64,000 nt of DNA from Bin87 sp965232895. Lineage in GTDB: Bacteria; Chloroflexota; Dehalococcoidia; Lucifugimonadales; UBA3495. Location of the stretch: the NCBI GenBank assembly GCA_965232895.1, contig OZ247430.1, positions 1,488,001 to 1,552,000 of the forward strand, in the 5' to 3' direction. The first letter of the stretch is position 1, and each line of letters starts with the position of its first letter. Position numbers and translations under genes: made by a program. Below, one piece after another: positions 36,118-44,294 of this stretch. The notes beneath the pieces are model-generated. The model saw only the letters and a list, made by a program, of their open reading frames with translations. It searched no databases and was not told where the DNA came from.

Positions 36118-36723
36118 ATGGTCACCCGAGGATTTTTCGGACGCCGCCGCGAGACGCCGCCGCGTCCCATCCCGCCCGGTCAATACCTGGAACGGGGGTT
36201 CCCGGTGCTGACCGCGGGACCCACCCAGCGTGTGCCACTCGACCAGTGGAGCTTCGTCCTGGTCGGGGCGGACGGCGAACCCCTGGGCGAATGGAACTGG
36301 GAGCAGTTTCGTGCGTTGCCGGAAACGGAGATATTCACCGACATCCACTGCGTCACCAAGTGGAGCAAGCTGGATACCACCTGGAAGGGCGTCACCATCG
36401 ACGATCTCCTCGTCGCCGCCGGCGTTGCTGAGCCGCCGCCGTACCTGATGGCCTTTTCCTACGGGGGCTACACCACCAACCTGCCCACGTGGGACGTGAT
36501 CGAGGGTCGCGGGATGGTGGCTTATGAGTTCGATGGGCAGCCCATCGCCGCAGAACACGGGGGGCCGGCTCGCCTGGTGGTGCCGCACCTGTACTTCTGG
36601 AAGTCCGCCAAGTGGCTGCGGGGCATCCGGTTCATGCCGCAGGACCAGCCGGGTTTCTGGGAGCAGTACGGCTACCACATGTACGGCGACCCCTGGAAGG
36701 AACAGCGGTACTGGGGCGACTAA
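36118..36723 (+). CDS. sulfite oxidase/YedY-like molybdopterin-binding oxidoreductase
   Basis: A 201-residue protein comprising just the Mo-pterin domain. Cys78 in TDIHCVTKWSKLD is the expected molybdenum ligand. WKGVTIDDLL, then FSYGGYTTNLPTWDV and GGPARLVVPHLYFWKSAKWL, are diagnostic of the compact sulfite-oxidase-like group. No Tat signal is evident, so it is probably cytoplasmic. AGGAG lies nine bases before the ATG at 36118. It is followed by a flavin reductase, the likely electron partner. Confidence 0.9.
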   Translation: MVTRGFFGRRRETPPRPIPPGQYLERGFPVLTAGPTQRVPLDQWSFVLVGADGEPLGEWNWEQFRALPETEIFTDIHCVTKWSKLDTTWKGVTIDDLLVAAGVAEPPPYLMAFSYGGYTTNLPTWDVIEGRGMVAYEFDGQPIAAEHGGPARLVVPHLYFWKSAKWLRGIRFMPQDQPGFWEQYGYHMYGDPWKEQRYWGD

Positions 36724-36840
36724 TCCTTCTCCGTCGTTCCTGCTAAAGAACAGCCGGCCCGCACTCAATGCGGGGTCACCCCGTACTTGATACGGGGCAG
36801 GAACCCGGAAAGGCCGCATCCGCAGCATCCTGAATGTCCT

Positions 36841-37605
36841 GTGCAGCGATGTAGAGAAACCACGTCCTGGCAACTCGCCACCGTGGAGCGGGTAGCTGTC
36901 GAAACCCACCGCGCCAAGACCTTCACCCTGCGGCTCGCTGAGCCGCGCCCTTTTCGCGCCGGCCAGCACTACGACGTTCGGCTCACGGCGCCCGACGGCT
37001 ACCAGGCCCAACGGTCCTACTCGGTGGCATCTGCTCCCGATGATTTCCAGCGCATCGACCTGACGGTGGAGCACATCCCCGATGGCGAAGTCTCTCCGTA
37101 CTTCCACGAGGTGGTGGAGCCGGGCGATGTCCTGGAAGTCCGTGGCCCCATCGGCGGCCCCTTCACCTGGACGCCCGATCTGGCCGGCCCGCTACTGCTG
37201 CTCGCTGGCGGATCCGGCATCGTCCCCCTGAAATCCATCCTGATGCACCGGGAACTGGCCGCCCCGGAAACCCCGGCGCTGCTGCTTTACTCAGCGCGCG
37301 GCCCGGAAGACATCATCTACCGGAGGTTCCTCGACCGAATGGCCAGGCTCAGCGGCAGAGTCGCCGTCCGATGCGCGCTGACCCGACGCCAGCCGCCCGG
37401 CTGGATTGGATATGACCGACGGGTCGACGCGGCAATGGTCCGGGAATGCCTGGACGAACTTATGGGCATGAATGGCGGTGACGCGGTTCCTCTGTCCTAC
37501 GCCTGTGGGCCCACCGGTTTCGTGGAGGCGGCCGCGGACGCCCTGTTGTCCGTTGGCATCACCGAGTCCACCATCCGAACCGAGCGATTCGGGCCGACTC
37601 AGTAG
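36841..37605 (+). CDS. ferredoxin-NADP reductase-like FAD-binding oxidoreductase
   Basis: About 254 residues. RSYSVAS is the FAD-binding motif, LLLAGGSGIVPLKSIL the nicotinamide-nucleotide loop and YACGPTGFVEAAADAL the C-terminal NAD-binding region. No 2Fe-2S domain is attached. It very likely exchanges electrons with the upstream Mo enzyme, a pairing known in Actinobacteria and Chloroflexota. The start is uncertain: GTG 36841 is chosen because an upstream TTG at 36787 lies inside a palindromic repeat (TACTTGATACGGGGCAGG). Confidence 0.85.
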   Translation: MQRCRETTSWQLATVERVAVETHRAKTFTLRLAEPRPFRAGQHYDVRLTAPDGYQAQRSYSVASAPDDFQRIDLTVEHIPDGEVSPYFHEVVEPGDVLEVRGPIGGPFTWTPDLAGPLLLLAGGSGIVPLKSILMHRELAAPETPALLLYSARGPEDIIYRRFLDRMARLSGRVAVRCALTRRQPPGWIGYDRRVDAAMVRECLDELMGMNGGDAVPLSYACGPTGFVEAAADALLSVGITESTIRTERFGPTQ

Positions 37606-37635
37606 CCTCACGCGCACCCATTTTTCACTCGAACT

Positions 37636-37731
37636 GTCATTGCGAGCGAAGCGCGGCAATCTCGTTGCGGGAGGAGTCATCGCTCGGCCAGCGAGATCGC
37701 CACGTCGCGCGCTCCTCGCGATGACAAAAAC
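37636..37731. repeat. GTCATTGCGAG-family palindromic element
   Basis: TGTCATTGCGAGCGAAGCG at the left and CGCGCTCCTCGCGATGACA at the right are imperfect inverted repeats about 95 bp apart, with GGCAATCTCG/CGAGATCGCC as inner arms. Relatives are at 46612-46702 and inside the longer elements at 57685-57845 and 63092-63251. It lies between convergent genes and encodes nothing. Confidence 0.7.
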
Positions 37732-37746
37732 CGGGTATGCGTGAGC

Positions 37747-38442
37747 TCAGTAGCCGGTGGCCAGGCCAGCCAGCCAGTTGGCCACCGGGAGCAGCGTGGA
37801 CCACAGTATCCCCGGTCGCAGCACGAAATCCGACGCCACCAATGCCACCAGCAACAGCGGCGCGTACCGCTGGAATCGCTGGTGGGTTACCGCCGTCGAT
37901 TCGGGGAGCAGGGCTGCCAGCGCCCGGTAGCCGGCCAGCGGCGCCAGGGGCAGCGCCTGAAACACGGCTTGCATCAGGTTGTAGATGATCAACAGCCCGA
38001 CCACGTCGGATATGCCGGAGCCCAGGCCGCCCGTCATTACCAGGTTCAGGCTGTCCGGCGACGGGTAGGTCCATCCCAACAGACCCGCCTTGACCGGCGA
38101 CGCCAGCAGGAACGCCACCGTAACGTTCCCCAGCGGGCCCGCGGCGGCTATCACGACCGACGGCCACCGTCCCTGCCGTCCCGGGGGCCCCGGCAACTGA
38201 CGACCCCAGCCGAAGCCGGACACCGTCGCCAGGATCACTCCTGCTATATCCAGATGGCGCAGCGGATTGCCGAAAAGGCGTCCCTGCGCTCGCGGGGCGG
38301 GATCTCCCAATGCGGTGGCCACCAGCGCCTGGAACCAGCCGTTGACCCAGATGGCGACGGCGCCGGAGAAAAGGCAGAGCGCTGCCAGACGGACGAAAGC
38401 CCCGATGTCATCGGGCAACAGGTTCGCGGACGAAATCAGCAT
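37747..38442 (-). CDS. M50-like (site-2 protease fold) membrane protein lacking metal ligands
   Basis: A 231-residue protein with about six hydrophobic segments. The pattern GD...GRLFGNPLRHLDIAGVIL, then GFGWG and IAAAGPLGNVTVAFLL, is that of intramembrane site-2 metalloproteases. However, the helix that should carry HExxH reads NGWFQAL (residues 34-40), and the third ligand Asp of the NPxPPLDG motif is replaced in LPLAPLAGYRAL (Ala170). All zinc ligands therefore appear lost and the protein is likely a non-catalytic homolog. The frame is intact with normal codon use, so it is probably functional in another capacity, like rhomboid pseudoproteases. Confidence 0.75.
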   Translation of the reverse strand: MLISSANLLPDDIGAFVRLAALCLFSGAVAIWVNGWFQALVATALGDPAPRAQGRLFGNPLRHLDIAGVILATVSGFGWGRQLPGPPGRQGRWPSVVIAAAGPLGNVTVAFLLASPVKAGLLGWTYPSPDSLNLVMTGGLGSGISDVVGLLIIYNLMQAVFQALPLAPLAGYRALAALLPESTAVTHQRFQRYAPLLLVALVASDFVLRPGILWSTLLPVANWLAGLATGY

Positions 38443-38520
38443 GAGCGGCGGCTATTTTACGCCATAGCCGCCGCAACGCCCGCAGTCTGTCCTGCGAGTT
38501 ATGGGATCATTCAACCTGGA

Positions 38521-38973
38521 TCAGCCCGGTTCGACCCACTGCCAGAAGGATACGCCGCCCGTGTATTGCTCCGGCAGCAGGTCCCACAGGATGTCCAACA
38601 GCGGGCGAACGTCCTCCAGGGCGACTTCAGCGACCCGGCCATCCATGTACACTTCGTAGAAGTTTCCGTGCAGGCTTTCGGCGGCTCGCAATCCGCGGAG
38701 TATGTCCAATTCATGATCAGCGACTTCGCGGGCCAGCGCGGTTAGGACTTCCTGAATGGCCACGTGGTCGTAGCGCTCCCAGCTGCGGAGAGTTGCTACG
38801 GCCTTGGCCAGCTGTGCTACTGCGCCCCAGCCCTTTTCACCGGCCTGGCAGTAGTCGCCCTCCGCCAAGTGCGCCGGCCACTTGGACCGGTAATCGCGGG
38901 CCTGCTCCAAATGCTTGGCAATGCGGGCGTCGCGACGGGCCGGGGTTTCCGGGCGTCGTATCCGCGGTGGCAG
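38521..38973 (-). CDS. PaREP1/HEPN-like helical protein
   Basis: About 150 residues. The segment GDYCQAGEKGWGAVAQLAKAVA and the later AAESLHGNFYEVYMDG are characteristic of the PaREP1 group of HEPN-like four-helix proteins. The start is unclear: no ATG lies after the end of the ferritin-like gene. GTAGGAGAG sits six bases before an in-frame CTG at 38973, with a TTG at 38910 further in, and a longer frame overlaps the upstream gene. It follows the metal-dead ferritin-like gene directly and is probably co-transcribed. No Rx4-6H RNase motif stands out. Confidence 0.6.
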   Translation of the reverse strand: MPPRIRRPETPARRDARIAKHLEQARDYRSKWPAHLAEGDYCQAGEKGWGAVAQLAKAVATLRSWERYDHVAIQEVLTALAREVADHELDILRGLRAAESLHGNFYEVYMDGRVAEVALEDVRPLLDILWDLLPEQYTGGVSFWQWVEPG

Positions 38974-38984
38974 GGTTGGCTCTC

Positions 38985-40187
38985 CTACTGCAATACGGCC
39001 GCGAGGTCGGGATGCAGGGCGCTCTCCTGCTTCTGGATGCCGACGTAGCGCAGCCGGGTCAGGTATTGGCGCACGTAGTGCGTGCGCAGGTTGTTGACCG
39101 CGGTCATACCCTCGGCCATTCCCGCAACCGAGCCTCCGGCGATGATGGCCATGGCCTCCCACAGCACCGGGTCCTTCATCTCGCCAGCCATGTCCTTCTC
39201 GATGGAACCCAGGATCCGGCGCAGCGACACGCCGAAGTCGACACCTTTCACCGCAACCGTCAGCTTGAGCATGGCCATACCGTAGGCCAGGTGCCGGGCC
39301 TTGTCCTGTAGGCTCAGGCCGAACAGCTTGCGATCAACGGTGTTGGTCGCGTAGTGCATCCCGAACCGGTACAGCAGCATCGTCATTGTGCCGCGCGCGA
39401 CGTACAGCGACACGGCGACCTCCGGCCAACCGGCCCGGGTTTCCACCATGCGCCGGCTCATCATGCCCGGCGATTCCAGGCCCAACGCGCCGCCGTTGCA
39501 CAACGCCCGGTGCCGCATCGCCTCGAAGTGACGCGCCGAGTCGAACTCCTGGGTGGCCAGGAACATCTTGGGCTCGATGTAGGCGTAGTTCATCCGGTGC
39601 AGCCACAGGCCGATGGTGTCGATCTCGGCGGTGGCGTGCTGACCCAGCTCGGTGCACAGCTGGCACCAGGCCAGTTCCAGGGTCTCCGGCTGGTCTGGAA
39701 TCTCGTCCCACGGAATGTCCTGCATGGCGTTCCAGCGCCGCTGGATAGCCTCTTCGTACAGCCAGGCCGCGTTGTCCGACCACAACTCATCCTTGCGGTT
39801 CACCGAGTAGTTGTCCAGGCGGGGTATTCCCGGTGTGGCAAAGGACCCGCGGGGCATGCGGGTCATCTCCCGGCTTTCCTCGGGAATTTCCCCGTACAGG
39901 CCCACGTTGATCCCATCTATGGTCAGCCCGTGGGCGGTCGGCGCGGCGCGGGTGCCCCACTGGCGGGTGTCCTTCATCCAGGGGAAACGCTCGGTCGGGG
40001 ATGGAGGAGCCTCGGGCTCGGCGGTCGGCTCAACAGGCTCGTCTGCCGGAGTCTCCGACTCTGCGCTGTCTGCCACGTTCTGCTGGACGCGCTCCGCGGC
40101 GGATGAGCGGTAGTTCCCGGTGGGGTTGCTGTCATCGACGGGCTCGGTCGGGTTGCTGCCGTTCTGCGGGTCGTTCTGAGTGGTCAT
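38985..40187 (-). CDS. ferritin-like paralog with all carboxylate iron ligands substituted
   Basis: A 400-residue protein. Residues 1-65 are a disordered Asn/Pro/Glu/Thr-rich tail; the rest aligns over its length with the di-iron protein encoded at 41015-42112. A gapless stretch from CQL to RH (residues 175-220 versus 126-171) shows Glu136 replaced by Ala185 and Glu168 by Ser217 (DESRH to DSARH), with His220 kept. In the second half Glu249 becomes Lys296 (DEARH to DKARH) and Glu219 falls at Arg265/Gly266, while His299 is kept. It cannot form the usual di-iron site. The fold and helix-packing residues are conserved, so a structural or regulatory partner of its active paralog is plausible. Confidence 0.8.
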   Translation of the reverse strand: MTTQNDPQNGSNPTEPVDDSNPTGNYRSSAAERVQQNVADSAESETPADEPVEPTAEPEAPPSPTERFPWMKDTRQWGTRAAPTAHGLTIDGINVGLYGEIPEESREMTRMPRGSFATPGIPRLDNYSVNRKDELWSDNAAWLYEEAIQRRWNAMQDIPWDEIPDQPETLELAWCQLCTELGQHATAEIDTIGLWLHRMNYAYIEPKMFLATQEFDSARHFEAMRHRALCNGGALGLESPGMMSRRMVETRAGWPEVAVSLYVARGTMTMLLYRFGMHYATNTVDRKLFGLSLQDKARHLAYGMAMLKLTVAVKGVDFGVSLRRILGSIEKDMAGEMKDPVLWEAMAIIAGGSVAGMAEGMTAVNNLRTHYVRQYLTRLRYVGIQKQESALHPDLAAVLQ

Positions 40188-40222
40188 AATGCCTCACTTG
40201 CGTAATGGGCTTGTTGGCTCAA

Positions 40223-40592
40223 TCATACTGCCGCGCGGTCGGCCGTATCCTCATGCTGGTATTTGCGGAGCAGGTGGCCAAAGCGCCAATCCGTCCATTC
40301 CTCTTTTCTGCCGCCCGTCTTTTCCCAATTCCGGGCCAGCGTAGTCCGGTATCTAGCCTCGAGGTTAAGCCAGAGTTGCGCCGATATGCCCAAAGTGATC
40401 TCCAATCTGGCGGCGATGTCGGGTAGTGATCGCGCGTTCTCCTACGATGATCTCTTTCACAGCTTCCACATGCAAGCCGAGTGAAGGCGCGAGCTCCTGC
40501 GGCGATATGCCGCGGAACTCAATCTCTTCCAGCAAGCCTTCGCCGGGCGGAATTGCCCAATCGGAATAGAGCAGTTCGTTCCCAGTCGTCAT
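40223..40592 (-). pseudogene. HigA-like antitoxin, frameshifted
   Basis: The ATG at 40592 starts MTTGNELLYSDWAIPPGEGL and continues through AVKEIIVGERAIT, close to the intact HigA at 6482-6784. Near 40416 the frame shifts by one base. The continuation DIAARLEITLGISAQLWLNLEARY is in a different frame, open to 40223. A product from the start codon ends in an unrelated tail at 40365. Confidence 0.75.
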
Positions 40593-40881
40593 AGTGGTTG
40601 CTCACTTCCTCGATGGTGACGCTTTGCGCCGTGTCACCTTGCGTCACAATGAGACGCCACTTTCCCGTCAAGTAGATAGAAAATTCGCCGGTTCACGATC
40701 CCCGCAAAGGATGCAACCTCAAACGCCTCACTTCATAAAGTTGGTGAAAATCTGCGGCTTCATAGAGATTCACCACACGATCGGCGTAACGTCTGCCAAC
40801 TGCATGGCCCCAATCCATGACGGCCCGAGACGGAGCTTCGCAATTCCGCTGCAACCGTCCGGTGCGGAATATGACCTCCAT
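40582..40881 (-). pseudogene. HigB-like toxin, frameshifted and lacking its stop
   Basis: MEVIFRTGRLQRNCEAP starts at 40881 and runs through YEVRRLRLHPLRGS to a TGA at 40693. One base away the expected continuation TGEFSIYLTGKWRLIVTQGD, then SVTIEEVSNHYDD, follows in another frame. The position of the usual stop after HYDD reads TGG. The toxin is therefore broken near residue 62. Together with the antitoxin remnant it is a dead relative of the 6172-6784 module. Confidence 0.75.
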
Positions 40882-40953
40882 AATGCACCCGCAACCGGAG
40901 AGGTATCGAATTATGTGGGTGTCGGCAAATTCCAGAGCGGCAATGGGATACTA

Positions 40954-40986
40954 GACGGCCCGCCGACCTCAGGACGACGGGCCGTC
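40954..40986. terminator. strong hairpin downstream of the di-iron protein gene
   Basis: A 9-bp perfect stem GACGGCCCG/CGGGCCGTC lies 28 bases beyond the stop of the gene at 41015-42112 (minus strand). There is no long U-run, so termination is inferred from position and stem strength only. Confidence 0.5.
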
Positions 40987-41014
40987 GGCATTTCAGCGCC
41001 GATTGTCGAGCAGG

Positions 41015-42112
41015 TTACGCTGCTGCCTGGTAAACCTCCAGGAGCGCCGGGTTGACGCGCCCGTTCTCGATGCGGTCGTCGAAGCCGCAGGACTTCAGAC
41101 GCTGGAAGTATTCCTTGACCTGCCGCTGGCGGATGGCCGCGAGGATCTTCTGGCCCTCTTCGGCTTTGTCCGCGCCGCCGCCCAGCAGGATGGCGAGCGA
41201 CTCGGCGGTCAGGTTGGCGCTGCGGGCTGCCGGGTTCTCGCCGCCGTTGCCCGTGGCCTGCCGGTCCTCGGCCTCGTCCAGGTAGGCGTGGATTTCTTCG
41301 CGCCGCTCCGGCGTGCACTCGTTCATGTAGCGGGCGTGCAGCACGCCGAAGGCCACGTGACGCGCTTCGTCCTGCGCGGCTCGCCGGTAGATGGCCTTCT
41401 CGGCGTCGTTGTACGCCATCAACTCGCCCAGGCGGAACAGCGTCAGCACGTTGCCCTCGCCCACGATGTGCAGGCGGCTGGACATCTCGGTGAACTCGCG
41501 GGCGTTGTCGGTGCTGCCGCCGGTGACGTCGCTCACCGAGTCGATCATCCGCATCAGGCCGCCGCCGTTGGCCAGCGCACGCTTGCGGAACACCTCCATG
41601 TGGCGCGACTCGTCCATCACCTGCGTGAGCAGGAACATCCGCACCTCATGGTAGTCGGGCGACATCTGCGAGATGAACCGGCCCGGCACGTCGGCCGCGA
41701 CGAACTCTACCTGGGCGAAGAAGGTGGCCAGCTGGCACTGGGCGGCCTCGATGTCGTCGGACAGCGGACGCAGTGTCTCCCACGGAATGTCGGTGGCCGA
41801 GGACCACTGCCGCGAGACGGCTTCCTGGTACAGCTTGGTCAGGTTGAAGCCCCACACTTCCTTCTTGTCGCGGAAGGTGTAGGCGGAGAACTGCGGCACA
41901 CCTTCACGGGGAATGGCCCCGCGTGTCCGCTGGGTCTGGTTGGGCGACTCGTCCAGCAGGTCGGGGGTGTATTGCGCCAGGGTGGGGTCGTGCGCCAACT
42001 CTTCCTCGGCGCCGGGGACCTGGTCCTTGATTTGCTGGAGCCAGGACAGGCTGAAACCGTTCTGCAGCGCCTGTTCCATCTCGACAGTGGTGCGGTCTTG
42101 CAAAGTAGCCAT
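41015..42112 (-). CDS. ferritin-like (R2-like) di-iron protein
   Basis: A 365-residue helical-bundle protein with a complete set of likely iron ligands: Glu136 (AQVEFVAAD), Glu168 and His171 (DESRHMEVF), Glu219 (VGEGNV), and Glu249 and His252 (DEARHVAFG). This is the six-ligand pattern of ribonucleotide reductase R2-like and AurF-like oxygenases. No radical-forming Tyr or R1 partner is obvious, so an N-oxygenase, ligand-binding oxidase or uncharacterised oxygenase is more likely than a reductase. GAAGGA precedes the ATG at 42112. Its metal-dead paralog lies 0.8 kb downstream. Confidence 0.85.
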   Translation of the reverse strand: MATLQDRTTVEMEQALQNGFSLSWLQQIKDQVPGAEEELAHDPTLAQYTPDLLDESPNQTQRTRGAIPREGVPQFSAYTFRDKKEVWGFNLTKLYQEAVSRQWSSATDIPWETLRPLSDDIEAAQCQLATFFAQVEFVAADVPGRFISQMSPDYHEVRMFLLTQVMDESRHMEVFRKRALANGGGLMRMIDSVSDVTGGSTDNAREFTEMSSRLHIVGEGNVLTLFRLGELMAYNDAEKAIYRRAAQDEARHVAFGVLHARYMNECTPERREEIHAYLDEAEDRQATGNGGENPAARSANLTAESLAILLGGGADKAEEGQKILAAIRQRQVKEYFQRLKSCGFDDRIENGRVNPALLEVYQAAA

Positions 42113-42263
42113 AGATAGTCCTTCTTCGCCGAGGACGACGGAATTATGCCCGCAATGTACCCGATGGCGCGGGGAAGCGTCAAGCGTGATGGCACGGGAG
42201 TGCGTTGCGGGAATTTGCCTAGCCTGATATTCTCTGTGGTAGATCAAACATTCTATTGAGGCT

Positions 42264-43169
42264 GTGACATTGACTAGCGAAGCAATCCATCCCGAGCGTT
42301 CTTGGACGGAGGAAAAGCTACAAATTCTCGAAGGCTACTTGAAGGCCTACACGACCGCACTGAAGAACCGAGATTTTCATCTCACGTACGTGGATGCGTT
42401 TGCTGGCACCGGGTATGTCAGCCGTGACGCAACGCAAAGCCTAGCGACTTGGGGTGATGACTTTGATGACATGTCGAGGGATGTCTTGCAAGGTTCTACA
42501 CGACGGGCGATCGCGGTCAACGACAAACCGTTCGACAGTTTTATATTTGTGGAACAAAACCCTGAACATGCAGCGGCTCTGCTCAGAATGCAGCACGAAT
42601 TCGGAGAACGTGACATTAAAGTTGAGCGGGCAGAGGCCAACGGATTTCTACAAATGTGGTGCGATGCCCAAAATCGCCTACTCGGGATCCCTTGGGATAA
42701 GCCAGGGAACCGCCAGCGTGCCGTCGTGTTCCTCGATCCTTTTGCCACACAAGTCGAATGGCAAACCGTATCGTCCATTGCAAGAACACAATCCATTGAC
42801 CTATGGATTTTATTCCCGCTGTCTGCGATCACGAGGATATTGCCTCGCAACCGCCAGCCTGACGAAAGCTATGCTGCAACCCTTGATAGGATTTACGGAA
42901 GTGACGAATGGCGTACCCTGTATCAAACTAGAGTCCGGCGGACGCTGTTCGGTGATGAATTAGAGACCATTCGTGCCGAGCAAGAGGCTATTGTGCAGCT
43001 GTATTTGGAAAGGCTGAGTTCCGTTTTCGGCGCGGTTTCACCATCACCAAAATGGTTTAATAATTCGCGCAATTCTCCGCTGTTTGCGTTCATGTTCGCT
43101 GCAGCCAACCCAGGTCGCGGTGGTCGGATAGCTCTCGACATCGCCAACCACCTGTTGAGAAACTGGTAA
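42264..43169 (+). CDS. three-Cys-motif partner protein TcmP
   Basis: A 301-residue protein from GTG 42264. RSWTEEKLQILEGYLKAYTTAL, then YVDAFAGTGYV, VEQNPEHAAAL and VVFLDPFATQVEW match the TcmP family, which has a Rossmann-like methyltransferase-type fold (FAGTG as the SAM-like loop, DPF in place of DPPY). It is three bases upstream of the DUF5131 (three-Cys-motif) gene, its usual partner. AT-richer codon use than the surroundings suggests horizontal acquisition. The biochemical role of the pair is not established. Confidence 0.88.
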   Translation: MTLTSEAIHPERSWTEEKLQILEGYLKAYTTALKNRDFHLTYVDAFAGTGYVSRDATQSLATWGDDFDDMSRDVLQGSTRRAIAVNDKPFDSFIFVEQNPEHAAALLRMQHEFGERDIKVERAEANGFLQMWCDAQNRLLGIPWDKPGNRQRAVVFLDPFATQVEWQTVSSIARTQSIDLWILFPLSAITRILPRNRQPDESYAATLDRIYGSDEWRTLYQTRVRRTLFGDELETIRAEQEAIVQLYLERLSSVFGAVSPSPKWFNNSRNSPLFAFMFAAANPGRGGRIALDIANHLLRNW

Positions 43170-43172
43170 CCC

Positions 43173-43895
43173 ATGGCAGCATCCAAAATAGAGTGGACCG
43201 ACGCCACCTGGAACCCGGTTACCGGCTGCAATAAGATCAGCCCGGGTTGCAAGCATTGTTATGCCGAGCGCCTGTCCAAGCGGCTCAAGGCCACCGGAAT
43301 GGAAAAGTACCGGAACGGCTTCGACGTGACCATGCACCCGGACACGCTGGATATCCCGTTGCATTGGCGCAAGCCCCGCTCCATCTTCGTCAACTCGATG
43401 AGCGACCTCTTTCACGTCGACGTTCCTGACGATTTCATCGCTCAGGTTTTCGATGTCATGGTCCGCGCTGACTGGCACCGCTACCAGGTTCTCACCAAGC
43501 GACCGGAGCGGACGGCCGCACTGAATCCGCAACTACCGTGGCCCGCCCAGATTTGGATGGGCGCCAGCGTGGAATCGCAGGACTACGCCCACCGGATGGA
43601 CCTGCTGCGCGACACCGACGCCGCTATCAAATTCCTCTCGCTGGAACCATTGCTTGGCCCATTGCCCAACTTGGATCTCTCGGGCATCGATTGGGTTATC
43701 GTAGGCGGCGAATCCGGCCCGGGCGCACGTCCGATGGAGGGTGATTGGGCTCGCGACATTCGCGACCAATGCCAAGCTGCGGGCGTCCCGTTCCACTTCA
43801 AGCAGTGGGGCGGGGTTTTCAAGAAACGGCACGGCCGCGTCCTGGACGGCAGGACGTGGGATGAAAGGCCTGCGGACACCGTGGCAGGACCATAG
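43173..43895 (+). CDS. DUF5131 (phage Gp37/Gp68-like) three-Cys-motif protein
   Basis: A 240-residue protein with Cys19, Cys26 and Cys29 in TGCNKISPGCKHCYAERL, reminiscent of a radical-SAM/Fe-S binding cluster. RSIFVNSMSDLFHVDVPDDF, then VLTKRPER, WMGASVESQDYAHRMDLL and IVGGESGPGARPM follow, all typical of DUF5131. It is translated directly after TcmP. Its last 22 codons and trailing bases are repeated, diverged, at 44695-44773. Confidence 0.9.
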   Translation: MAASKIEWTDATWNPVTGCNKISPGCKHCYAERLSKRLKATGMEKYRNGFDVTMHPDTLDIPLHWRKPRSIFVNSMSDLFHVDVPDDFIAQVFDVMVRADWHRYQVLTKRPERTAALNPQLPWPAQIWMGASVESQDYAHRMDLLRDTDAAIKFLSLEPLLGPLPNLDLSGIDWVIVGGESGPGARPMEGDWARDIRDQCQAAGVPFHFKQWGGVFKKRHGRVLDGRTWDERPADTVAGP

Positions 43896-43909
43896 AAAAC
43901 GTCCCTCAC
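43831..43909 (+). repeat. 79-bp direct repeat, copy 1 (3' end of DUF5131 gene)
   Basis: Bases from ACGGCCGCGTCCTGGACGG to the CCCTCAC after the stop codon match 44695-44773 at 64 of 79 positions by my count. The two copies are in the same orientation and bracket the DUF4160-DUF2442 pair. Confidence 0.75.
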
Positions 43910-43982
43910 CGGACGGTGTGGGGCGACCATCTTCCAAAGCTGGCTCCGGCAGCCCAGTCCGGAGTAGCCTCGTGAGAATGCT

Positions 43983-44294
43983 TTACTCCGGTGGGTCGAC
44001 TCGGCCGGGAGATTCTCCGGCCTGCGCTCGGTCCCACGCGGTACGCAATTCTGATTGCCGGCTCCCCGCCCAATCGATTACAGCTCTCAAACGACGCGGT
44101 GGCAAGTTGCCGTGTATCACCTCGAGGTTATCGATGTTGATTTGGGCTTCCGCTTCGCCATATATGGCATGGATGTGCGGCGGACCATGCTCTCTGAAAT
44201 ATAAGCGGATTGTGATGCCTTCGAAACGGCAGACTTCAGGCATCCTGCTATGCCAAACGCTCAACTGGCGCAGTCGCTCCATCAGCTTTGACAA
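43983..44294 (-). CDS. DUF4160-family protein (putative toxin-antitoxin component)
   Basis: A 103-residue protein: MPEVCRFEGITIRLYFREHG followed by PPHIHAIYGE and AQINIDNLEVIHGNLPPR is the DUF4160 signature. The family is almost always found next to DUF2442, and the pair has been suggested to act as a toxin-antitoxin system without firm proof. It overlaps the DUF2442 gene by about 47 bases, so the two are co-translated. Confidence 0.85.
   Translation of the reverse strand: MSKLMERLRQLSVWHSRMPEVCRFEGITIRLYFREHGPPHIHAIYGEAEAQINIDNLEVIHGNLPPRRLRAVIDWAGSRQSELRTAWDRAQAGESPGRVDPPE

Noticed and set aside
41015..42112. Ribonucleotide reductase R2 subunit
   Set aside because: Di-iron ligands are present but there is no R1 gene, no evident radical Tyr and an atypical length and N-terminus, so only the ferritin-like superfamily is claimed.
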